A stretch of DNA of 29,994 nt. Source: JBFJVZ01 sp041623895. GTDB taxonomy: Bacteria; Planctomycetota; Planctomycetia; Pirellulales; Pirellulaceae. Where the stretch lies: the NCBI GenBank assembly GCA_041623895.1, contig JBFJVZ010000031.1, forward strand, positions 1 to 29,994. The letters run 5' to 3'. The position numbers and the translations under genes are program-made. The notes under the pieces were generated by a model. It was not told the DNA's origin, searched no databases, and worked only from the letters and a program-made list of their open reading frames with translations. Shown here one piece after another: positions 17,052 through 23,965 of the stretch (position 1 is the first letter of the stretch; every line of letters begins with the position of its first letter).

Positions 17052-18146
17052 TCAGGGAGAAAGTTTTTCGCTAACATCCAGCATCGCTTGGCGTAATTCG
17101 TTGTCTTGATCGACCAAGGACTCCGTTTTGCGAATCGCATGCAGGACCGTGGAATGATCGCGACCGCCAAAATAAACACCAATTTGTTGAAGGCTTTTGG
17201 AAGTCAGCTTGCGGGCCAAGAGCATCGCCAAGGAACGGGCTCGGACGACGGATTGCTTGCGTGAACTACTGCGTAGATCGGTTGTCTTTTGGCCGAACAA
17301 TTTGGCCACCGCTTGGGTAATCTTGCTCAAGGCGATTTCATCATCCGGGTTCGTCGATTCGATAGCAGCTTGGATGGCTCTTTCGTCGACAGGCGATTCG
17401 TTCATTCGAGTCCAAAGATTGATTCTTTTGATCGCTGACTCTAGCGCCCGAGGGGATAGATGTTCACTTAATCCCCGGTCAAGCGCTTGCAGAAGTTCGC
17501 CATCTAATTCGACCGACTGTTGCATCGCCAATTCACGAAGAATCAATCGTCGAACTTCACCGCTGGGAGGACGAATCGGAATCGTCAGTCCGGGAAGCGA
17601 GCGGCTAACCAGCATCGGTCGCATTTTGCGGATTTCTGATGGCAACCGGCGGCAGGAGAGAATGGTTGGCATGGACGTTGACATGCGAGCGTCGATGCGG
17701 ACCGCCAATTCGTCCTGGGCGGGCGCCTTGTCGCTAATCAGGTGCAAGTCATCGATGATCAGAATCGGCGCCTCGTCGACTTCAGCTCGAAAGGGTGGGA
17801 CGTCGTCAGCGTTGACGGCTTGCGAGTAGGCCCGGGCGAAATCGACAGCGGAAAAATATTTTACCGCTGCCGCATCATCACTGATCGATCGCAACATCGC
17901 TTCACGACAAGCGAGATGCAGAGCGATGGCTGTTTTGCCAACGCCAGCGGGGCCAACCAAAAGCAGGGGGTTTCCGAAATCGAAAATAGACGTTTCTGAC
18001 TGGCTGACGAAGTTAACAAGTTGGTTATCAGAGCCGCTGATGAAATAAGGTAATAGCGGTCGAGCACTATCCTCGCGTCGCCGACCGCGTAGCAACGGTC
18101 GCTCGAGCGGAAAAGTGGTAACGGCGGAAGCGACAACGGTAGCCAC
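17052..18146 (-). CDS. dnaA: Chromosomal replication initiator DnaA, short form lacking domains I and II
   Basis: 364 residues, GTG start; a TAG four codons upstream in the same frame rules out a longer protein. The AAA+ domain has Walker A GPAGVGKT (65-72) and Walker B ILIIDD (128-133). Domain IV carries the DnaA signature GGRDHSTVLHAIRKTE (327-342), which contacts DnaA boxes. Only about 30 residues, arginine-rich, precede the ATPase domain, whereas E. coli DnaA has over 100, so the helicase-binding domain I and linker domain II are absent. Walker A also departs from the usual GGxGLGKTH. Context (dnaN and dciA downstream) confirms identity. Initiator function is expected, but helicase recruitment must differ from the E. 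coli model. Confidence 0.93.
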   Translation of the reverse strand: MATVVASAVTTFPLERPLLRGRRREDSARPLLPYFISGSDNQLVNFVSQSETSIFDFGNPLLLVGPAGVGKTAIALHLACREAMLRSISDDAAAVKYFSAVDFARAYSQAVNADDVPPFRAEVDEAPILIIDDLHLISDKAPAQDELAVRIDARMSTSMPTILSCRRLPSEIRKMRPMLVSRSLPGLTIPIRPPSGEVRRLILRELAMQQSVELDGELLQALDRGLSEHLSPRALESAIKRINLWTRMNESPVDERAIQAAIESTNPDDEIALSKITQAVAKLFGQKTTDLRSSSRKQSVVRARSLAMLLARKLTSKSLQQIGVYFGGRDHSTVLHAIRKTESLVDQDNELRQAMLDVSEKLSP

Positions 18147-18217
18147 AGGCAGATCCGACTAAGAGCAGCGAGGTCGGCATTGTAGGCATCTTTGCGAGAA
18201 AATCGAGCCTCTTTTTG

Positions 18218-19390
18218 CTAGTTTTCCACATCTTCGAATCGACGCAAACGATTATATGCGATTGAGATACGTTCAGACGCGAGCAAGATTTCATCCATTG
18301 TGGAAAACTTGCTGACTCCGAATCGCAAGACCGAGTCGACCCACGCCTGTGGGGCATGCATCGCCAATAGCACGTGGCTGGGCGGGCTGCTGCCGCTGCT
18401 GCAGGCGGCACCACTGCTGCAGGCGACAGCGGCCAAATCGAGTGCCATCAACATCGATTGTCGATCGGTTCCCGACAGCGCGATCGAAGTCGTGGACGGT
18501 AAACGATTGGAATTCTGGCCAACCACAACCAGCTCCGGATGCTTCCGGCACAGCGACTGTTCCAAAGAATCACGCAGCTGGCGCATCAGCTTTGCAGACG
18601 ATCCCAGCTCCGCTGTGGCCAGTTGGATCGCGGTCGCCATGCCCGCAACCAAAGCGACCGGTTCGGTCCCCGGCCGGGATTCCAATTGCTGAGAGCCACC
18701 GTGGAAAACTGGTTGGATCTTGACCCCAGAAGCCAACCACAAGCCGCCAATGCCCACCGGTCCGTGCAGCTTGTGAGCGGTGAAAGTGACGGCGGCGGCA
18801 TTGAGAGCGTCTAAATCGACCGGAACCTTGCCGATTGACTGAGTGGCGTCAACATGCAGGGGAACGCCTGCCGAGCGACAGATTTCGGCTGCTTGCTGGA
18901 TCGGCTGAATCACGCCAGTTTCATTGTTGGCCGACATCATAGAGACCAGGACAGCCGCTTGCTCGCCAGGCGGGTCGATCATCGATGCAAGAGCATCGAG
19001 ATGGATCACGCCGTCACGATCAACGGGAATCCAGCGTACTTCACGACCGTTTGCTTGCTGGTGCTGTGCTGTGGCTCGCACGCTCGGGTGCTCAATTTCA
19101 CTGACGATCAGCGGCCCCTTGGGATCGCCAATCCCGTGCAATGCCATGTGGTTGGATTCGGTGCCGCCGCTGGTCAGGATCAGCCGGGGTCCGCCGGGGG
19201 TACTAATCTTGGTACCAAGGGCCGCAGCAATCGTTTCCAGGGCTTGATCAACCCGCTCGCGAGCGCGTCGGCCAGCAGCATGTTGGCTGGAGGGGTTGGC
19301 CGGCCCGGCGCGAAGAACTTCATCGATCACATCGGCCACGCGGGGATCGATGGCCGTGGTCGCGTTGTTATCGAGATAGATAGCTGACAC
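18218..19390 (-). CDS. Cysteine desulfurase, IscS/NifS type
   Basis: 390 residues from GTG 19390, preceded by a purine-rich AAAGAAGAAC; the frame is open further upstream but that extension has no family similarity. It is a pyridoxal-phosphate enzyme that removes sulfur from cysteine as an enzyme persulfide for Fe-S cluster or thiolated tRNA synthesis. Visible landmarks: IYLDNNATTAIDPRV at the N-terminus, SGGTESNH, SEIEHPSV, ANNETGVIQP, HVDATQSIGK, the PLP lysine K207 in FTAHKLHGPVG, and the sulfur-carrying cysteine C330 in AACSSGSSPPSHVL, with an additional C324 close by. No iscU, iscA or suf genes are adjacent. The gene ends 71 bases before dnaA and may be cotranscribed with it. Confidence 0.94.
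   Translation of the reverse strand: MSAIYLDNNATTAIDPRVADVIDEVLRAGPANPSSQHAAGRRARERVDQALETIAAALGTKISTPGGPRLILTSGGTESNHMALHGIGDPKGPLIVSEIEHPSVRATAQHQQANGREVRWIPVDRDGVIHLDALASMIDPPGEQAAVLVSMMSANNETGVIQPIQQAAEICRSAGVPLHVDATQSIGKVPVDLDALNAAAVTFTAHKLHGPVGIGGLWLASGVKIQPVFHGGSQQLESRPGTEPVALVAGMATAIQLATAELGSSAKLMRQLRDSLEQSLCRKHPELVVVGQNSNRLPSTTSIALSGTDRQSMLMALDLAAVACSSGAACSSGSSPPSHVLLAMHAPQAWVDSVLRFGVSKFSTMDEILLASERISIAYNRLRRFEDVEN
18222..18230 (+). promoter_or_regulatory. DnaA box-like site (TTTTCCACA)
   Basis: Eight of nine matches to TTATCCACA. It lies in the final codons of the cysteine desulfurase gene, about 75 bases upstream of the dnaA start, so it is well placed for dnaA autoregulation or origin function. 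Confidence 0.4.
18299..18307 (-). promoter_or_regulatory. DnaA box-like site (TTTTCCACA on the minus strand)
   Basis: Reads TGTGGAAAA on the plus strand, the exact inverse of the site at 18222-18230 and 77 bases from it. The pair forms inverted boxes upstream of dnaA, though both are inside coding sequence and could be coincidental. Confidence 0.35.
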
Positions 19391-19405
19391 GTTCTTCTTT
19401 CGTAG

Positions 19406-19425
19406 CGGAAGTCTTACCACTTCCG
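19406..19425. repeat. Hairpin, 7-bp perfect inverted repeat
   Basis: CGGAAGT (19406-19412) and ACTTCCG (19419-19425) are exact reverse complements around CTTACC. It lies in the 113-base gap upstream of the cysteine desulfurase start, 16 bases from the GTG, so it would be in the messenger leader. It could be a REP-like extragenic element; no T tract follows. Confidence 0.5.
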
Positions 19426-19483
19426 AGCCGTCAACAACCGTCGGAATTCTCCCGAATACCACGACGCAGGAGAGCCGCGTACG

Positions 19484-19496
19484 TTCGCAGAGCGAA
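19484..19496. repeat. Short inverted repeat TTCGC-AGA-GCGAA
   Basis: A five-base stem with a three-base loop, eight bases beyond the stop of the membrane-protein gene on the minus strand. With the hairpin at 19406-19425 it makes the whole gap palindromic in character. Possibly part of a repeated extragenic element or a weak terminator. Confidence 0.35.
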
Positions 19497-19503
19497 GGAC
19501 GAC

Positions 19504-20223
19504 TTAGCGCGATTCCGACGACCGTAGCTTGGCAAGTTCGACATCGTCGGGAAAGTCCGTCAGAGCCTCCTCCAGCAGCTGGCCAGCCAATTCTTCCCGG
19601 TTGGCTTCCCGCATGTCGTTGACCAGCTTGATGTATTCTTCTCGCAGCCACAGGTCAGCCTGCTCAGAAAACTTGGCCGGCGTCTGATCGATCAGGGCCA
19701 ATTCCATCAAACCGGGCATCAGGATGTAAAGTTCGCGTTCGGCTAACCGCTGAATCACGGGCCACAGTTTTTTTGCCCGTTGGGGATGATCGATGCTCCA
19801 CTGTCGCCAAAAGTCGCCGCCATCAACCTTCAGTGTCAGCTGGTCGTGCAGCAGTTTTGCATCGGCGGGCGTGGTCCCGCTAACTCCTCGCGAGAGCGTG
19901 ACCAAATGCCACGTCTTCGGATCGCCCTTGGGATTGGGAATCAAGGACTTTTGCCGGATGTAGGTCGCGGTTTTGGGGGTCACCCCGGCTCGTTTGATCG
20001 GCGTGATCTGAATGTGCAGCAGCGGAATCTCGTAAAAGCTGAACGTACGGACATGAAAATGCGTGGGGGAGAGTTCTCGTCCGGTCACGTGTCCCTGCAA
20101 TCGAACGGCCACAAATATCAGTAGGCTGGAAAGAATGGCCCCGACGACGACCACCCATTTACGCAGCTTTGGGCCTCGAGTGGCGGCGGATGCTTTGGCG
20201 GAGGGAGAAACCGAACTGGACAC
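19504..20223 (-). CDS. Single-pass membrane protein, function unknown
   Basis: 239 residues if it starts at GTG 20223. The open frame continues upstream to 20463 but would then overlap the divergent scpB gene, and the extra part is arginine- and serine-rich without structure, so the shorter form is preferred. A basic stretch (RGPKLRK) precedes one membrane helix at about residues 23-42 (WVVVVGAILSSLLIFVAVRL), giving a predicted N-in, C-out topology. The outer domain contains HFHVRTFSFYEIPLLHIQITPIKR and ends in a charged helical region (EYIKLVNDMREANREELAGQLLEEAL). I recognise no family. It is 113 bases upstream of the cysteine desulfurase and could be the first gene of the dnaA cluster transcript. 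Confidence 0.72.
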   Translation of the reverse strand: MSSSVSPSAKASAATRGPKLRKWVVVVGAILSSLLIFVAVRLQGHVTGRELSPTHFHVRTFSFYEIPLLHIQITPIKRAGVTPKTATYIRQKSLIPNPKGDPKTWHLVTLSRGVSGTTPADAKLLHDQLTLKVDGGDFWRQWSIDHPQRAKKLWPVIQRLAERELYILMPGLMELALIDQTPAKFSEQADLWLREEYIKLVNDMREANREELAGQLLEEALTDFPDDVELAKLRSSESR

Positions 20224-20321
20224 AACAGCTAGCTTGCGGGATGTTTCGAAGAGCAATCGGGAGTCAACGGTGCTCCTGGGAATGTCCGGCGCAGCCACTG
20301 ACCTAGCAACTACTGTAAGCC

Positions 20322-21524
20322 ATGAATCGAGGCTGGTCCTCCGCACAAATCGACTTCGGTGGGCAAATCCCAACGACCCGGTGGGGTAGCATTCGAGCAG
20401 TTGGCCCGATGGTACGCCGGCCGTACGATGTGTTCGCCGCGATGGCTGGCGGTGATGCGACATTGGCCGACCAGGGGGCTTCGGACTTCGAGGACGAGGA
20501 CCCGATCAAGCGGCGGATGCGGCTGGAAGCGGTTTTGCTACTGGCAAAAACGCCTCTGACGACACGAAAATTGGCTCAGTTAGCACATTTGGCTGACGCC
20601 ACCGAGGCCCGGTCGCAAATCCGCCAGTTGAATCAAATCTACGAAGAATTGGGCCGTTCGCTGAAAATAGAGCAGATAGCAGGTGGCTACCGGATGATGA
20701 CTCGGGCCAGCGTGGCACCTTGGTTGACTCGTCTCGGGCACCTTCCGCCAGTGATGCGGCTGTCCTCGCCGATGATGGAGACGCTGGCCGTGGTTGCCTA
20801 CCGACAGCCGGTTTCTCGGGCTAGCGTGGAAGCGGTAAGGGGGGTCGCGTGCGGTGAGCTCTTGCGACAATTGATGGAACGTGATTTGATTCGCATTGCC
20901 GGGCGAAGCGAGGAACTTGGACGACCCTATCTTTACGGCACCACCAAACGTTTCTTACAACTTTTTGGACTTCCCAGTACCGATGCACTGCCGCCGATCC
21001 AGTGGCAGACTCTGCAAGAAGATTTTCCCCGCCAAGATGTACCCTCCGAAGAATTGTCGACACCTAAGAAGGAGTCTGTCGTGAGCACCGCTTTCGCGTC
21101 GGTTGTTTCTGACACCGATCCTGAAGTTATCTCGCCCGTCCGCAGCCCGGCGCCGGAATCGGATGTGTCTTCTGATGCGGCGGCGACCAGCGCCGTGATA
21201 GAAGACGAAGAAAACGAAGTCTTCGTTGACGATGATGACGATGAAGACTTCGACGACGATTTCGACGACGAAGACTACGACGACGATGATGAAGACGACG
21301 ACGATTGGGATGATGAAGAAGAGGACGACGAAGACTGGGACGATGACGACGACCTAGACGAAGATGAGTGGGAAGAAGTCGACGATGACGACGAAGAGCT
21401 GGATGAGGACGACGAAGAGGATGACGACGAAGTTGACGACGAACTTGACGACGACGAAGACTGGGACGACGACGACGAAGAAGATTGGGAAGAAGAGGAA
21501 GAAGACGAAGAGGATTGGGAGTGA
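20322..21524 (+). CDS. scpB: Segregation and condensation protein B with a long acidic C-terminal tail
   Basis: 400 residues from ATG 20322; ATG 20409 is in frame and would remove a poorly structured N-terminus. ScpB dimers bind ScpA and SMC in the condensin that compacts and segregates the chromosome. Two winged-helix domains are visible: MRLEAVLLLAKTPLTTRKLAQLA through AGGYRMMTRASVAPWL, and MMETLAVVAYRQPVSRASVEAVRG through RPYLYGTTKRFLQLFGL, ending near residue 230. A proline/serine linker follows, then from about residue 292 to the end nearly every residue is Asp or Glu, with scattered Trp, Tyr and Leu. Usual ScpB proteins are about 200 residues, so half this protein is extra. scpA is not adjacent. 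Divergent from the membrane-protein gene, convergent with hemA. Confidence 0.92.
   Translation: MNRGWSSAQIDFGGQIPTTRWGSIRAVGPMVRRPYDVFAAMAGGDATLADQGASDFEDEDPIKRRMRLEAVLLLAKTPLTTRKLAQLAHLADATEARSQIRQLNQIYEELGRSLKIEQIAGGYRMMTRASVAPWLTRLGHLPPVMRLSSPMMETLAVVAYRQPVSRASVEAVRGVACGELLRQLMERDLIRIAGRSEELGRPYLYGTTKRFLQLFGLPSTDALPPIQWQTLQEDFPRQDVPSEELSTPKKESVVSTAFASVVSDTDPEVISPVRSPAPESDVSSDAAATSAVIEDEENEVFVDDDDDEDFDDDFDDEDYDDDDEDDDDWDDEEEDDEDWDDDDDLDEDEWEEVDDDDEELDEDDEEDDDEVDDELDDDEDWDDDDEEDWEEEEEDEEDWE
21195..21521 (+). repeat. Low-complexity GAC/GAA-rich coding tract
   Basis: About 327 bases made almost wholly of GAC, GAT, GAA and GAG codons, encoding the acidic tail of ScpB. GATTGGGA/GACTGGGA units (encoding DW with acidic flanks) recur irregularly. 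Such a tract is prone to slippage, so the tail length may differ between strains. Confidence 0.9.
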
Positions 21525-21615
21525 TTTGGCGGACCGCCTGGTAACTCGCCCTGGCAACACACCTTTGCTGCTGATGTTTTCTGACTTCAGCGACTACCCC
21601 TCACGACTGCTGCCA

Positions 21616-22902
21616 TCATTCGTCGCCCAAGTTGAATAAATGGCGAAGCGCCTCCAGTAGTCCTCGTTGATGTCCCTCCGCTGCGTCATCTCGCAGCGAT
21701 GCCAACGGTGGATGCAAAAGTTTGTTGATCAGGCGATCAAACGATTTCTCGATTTCCTTACGAGCGCCGTCGTCATCAATCTTCGACGATGCCAATTTGG
21801 CAATCAATCTTCTGAGTTCTTCTTGCTTGATATCTTGAGCTTGATCGCGCAAGCGACGGATAACGGGCCCGGTCGCACGATGGTTCAAATCACGCATGAA
21901 GCGGAGCGTCTCTTCAGAAATGATTTGCTTTGCTTTTGGCCATTCCCTTTCACGTTCGCGACGATTCCGCTCGCAGGCCGCCTGTAGATCATCAATGGCG
22001 TACAGATAAACGTTGGGGAAATCGCCAATCGCATGATCGAAGTCGCGGGGCACGGCGAGATCCAAAATCAGTAACAACCGATTGCGGCGGTTCGTGATAA
22101 GATCGCTGAACTGATCGACCGTCAGGATCGGATGCGTGGCGGCGGTCGTTCCGATCAACAAATCAGCCTTGATGACTTCTTGCGTCAGCGTCTGCCAGGG
22201 CGCGCTCTGAACGCGGAACTCCGCCGCTAACTGTTCGGCCCGCTCACGGCTGCGATTCAAAACGCAAATGTCACCAGCCCCGGCCTGATTGAGGTAGCGG
22301 AGCGTTTCCTCGCCCATTTCGCCGGCCCCACACAAGACGACTCGCTTGTTTGCCAGCGTGTCAAAAAACTCGGGGACCACTTCTCCCACGGCGACGCTGG
22401 GTACGCTGACTCGGCGGCGGTGGATGGCCGTTTCCGTTTGCACCCGTTTGGCGGCGCGGTTGGCCGCTTGGAACACGGAATGTGTCAGCGGTCCGGCTGA
22501 TCCCGAGGCACAGGCCAGGTCATACGCCATTTTGACTTGAGACAGAATCTGTGACTCGCCAACAACCATCGAATCGAGACTAGCTGCCACGGTAAAGAGA
22601 TGTTCCACGGCTTCGTTGCCGCTGCGGTAAATCATTTGCTCAACCACTTCGTCGGTCGAAAGCTGATGTTGCCCAGCCAGAAATTCTGCCACCGCGTTAC
22701 GATCCAGCTCCTCATCATCGCTGGCCGCTGCATACAGTTCGACCCGGTTACACGTGCTCAGCAGTACCAGTTCCGCGGAGGGAAATTGCTGCCGAAACGC
22801 ACCCAGCGCGTCACTGATCTGTTGTTCGGTGGCAAAGGAGACCCGTTCACGAAATTCGACGGCTGCGTCGTGGTGGCTGCAGCCGATCATCTGCAGCTTC
22901 AC
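21616..22902 (-). CDS. hemA: Glutamyl-tRNA reductase
   Basis: 428 residues from GTG 22902, with GGAG eight bases upstream; the open frame extends further but the family starts at KLQMIGCSHHDA. It reduces glutamyl-tRNA(Glu) to glutamate-1-semialdehyde with NADPH, the first step of C5-pathway tetrapyrrole synthesis. The catalytic cysteine is C51 in LSTCNRVELYA. The catalytic domain continues through SLDSMVVGESQILSQVKMAYD; the NADPH-binding Rossmann motif is CGAGEMGEETL near residue 185; LILDLAVPRDFD and the C-terminal helical dimerisation domain follow. All landmarks are intact. Its start overlaps the stop of the upstream hemX-like gene by four bases (GTGA), so translation is probably coupled. 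Confidence 0.96.
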   Translation of the reverse strand: MKLQMIGCSHHDAAVEFRERVSFATEQQISDALGAFRQQFPSAELVLLSTCNRVELYAAASDDEELDRNAVAEFLAGQHQLSTDEVVEQMIYRSGNEAVEHLFTVAASLDSMVVGESQILSQVKMAYDLACASGSAGPLTHSVFQAANRAAKRVQTETAIHRRRVSVPSVAVGEVVPEFFDTLANKRVVLCGAGEMGEETLRYLNQAGAGDICVLNRSRERAEQLAAEFRVQSAPWQTLTQEVIKADLLIGTTAATHPILTVDQFSDLITNRRNRLLLILDLAVPRDFDHAIGDFPNVYLYAIDDLQAACERNRREREREWPKAKQIISEETLRFMRDLNHRATGPVIRRLRDQAQDIKQEELRRLIAKLASSKIDDDGARKEIEKSFDRLINKLLHPPLASLRDDAAEGHQRGLLEALRHLFNLGDE

Positions 22903-23876
22903 GATCGTGGCTCCCGAACGGGTCCTGGGCGTCGCAGCGGCAGCCAATGATCTGTGCGGGTAGCGGCGGCTAGCCCTCTGCTCGGAAAACCCTCGACCGG
23001 CTGGGAACTCACTGGCAGATCACGCTGCGACACATCGTCTTTTTCTTGTCGACCGTGGCCGGAGGCCAAAATGCCCGCCATGGCCAGGATCAAAAACCCC
23101 AAACTGGCAAGTGTCAAATACACGGCTTTGCGGCCGCGGCTAGCCGGCACATAAAAGAACTCGATTGCCGATGCGGCCAGTAGCCACACGAACAACAATC
23201 CGCTCAACAGCACGCCGCCTTCGGTCCAACCCACTTCGCCCCAGCGATTCAGGTTCATCACCACGCCGGCCAGCACACCAATCGCCACGGCTGTCGTGCT
23301 GATCATCAGGCAGCGACGATTGATCCGGCCCAATGTTTCCAGGTTTGGTAAGCGAAGACCGAATCCGGCGCGTTTGTGTTTCAGGCGATGCGACTGTAGC
23401 AGGTACATCACGCCGACCAGAAAACCGATCAGCACAGCTCCGGCTCCGATCATCATCGATAGACCATGCACAATACCCCACAGGCCCGCTGCTTCGCTAC
23501 GTGAAAACGGGGTCATGTCCGCAAGCACGACGCTTAAACCGATCAACGCCAACACGGCGGGCAGAAAAAAGAAACTGATGATGGTGTCTGGTCGGCGTAG
23601 ATAAAACACCAAAAAACAAATCGTCATTCCCAAGGCCAACAGCAGTGACCAGTCAGACCAGGTTGCCAACAACCCGATTTCCCCGCCGTCGGGCAAATCG
23701 ATCGTTCGCAGCAGCAGATACGTTACGTGCGTGAAGAGGCCGATGCCGGTCATCAAAATCACGGCCAGGCCGCGGCCGGGGATACGGCCCAATAGCCGCA
23801 GCAATTCCAGCACAAGCACCACCAGGTAGCTGGTGAAGAAGCAAGTAACGGAGATCTCGCGAAGAATGTTCAGCAT
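22899..23876 (-). CDS. HemX/CcsA-like cytochrome c assembly family membrane protein
   Basis: 325 residues from ATG 23876 (MLNILREISVTCFFTSYLV). Eight hydrophobic segments can be counted, with the core GIVHGLSMMIGAGAVLIGFLVGVMYLLQ and ISFFFLPAVLALIGLSVVLA typical of the CcmC/CcsA/HemX group. The tryptophan-rich heme-handling motif of true CcsA or CcmC is not evident, so a HemX-like protein is more likely. In Bacillus, HemX is encoded beside hemA and limits HemA abundance. The C-terminus is a soluble, charged tail of about 45 residues. The gene ends within the hemA start codon region and begins 90 bases after the comEC stop. Confidence 0.83.
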   Translation of the reverse strand: MLNILREISVTCFFTSYLVVLVLELLRLLGRIPGRGLAVILMTGIGLFTHVTYLLLRTIDLPDGGEIGLLATWSDWSLLLALGMTICFLVFYLRRPDTIISFFFLPAVLALIGLSVVLADMTPFSRSEAAGLWGIVHGLSMMIGAGAVLIGFLVGVMYLLQSHRLKHKRAGFGLRLPNLETLGRINRRCLMISTTAVAIGVLAGVVMNLNRWGEVGWTEGGVLLSGLLFVWLLAASAIEFFYVPASRGRKAVYLTLASLGFLILAMAGILASGHGRQEKDDVSQRDLPVSSQPVEGFPSRGLAAATRTDHWLPLRRPGPVREPRS

Positions 23877-23965
23877 GGACGGCAACAGATGACCGATATC
23901 GAGAGTGCCAGAAAGCTCCTTCAATCGTACACGTTCGGGGCCAATTGTCAGCGCAAAAGTCGACT

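Noticed and set aside
19391..19651. Upstream extension of the cysteine desulfurase frame
   Set aside because: It runs into the membrane-protein gene and has no desulfurase similarity; GTG 19390 gives the normal N-terminus IYLDNNATT.
20224..20463. N-terminal extension of the membrane protein
   Set aside because: It would overlap the divergent scpB start and is low-complexity Arg/Ser sequence; GTG 20223 is preferred.
21528..21538. GGCGGACCGCC palindrome after scpB as a terminator
   Set aside because: The one-base centre allows only a very short stem and there is no T tract.
21275..21562. Minus-strand poly-serine open frame
   Set aside because: It is the antisense reading of the GAC/GAA-rich ScpB tail.
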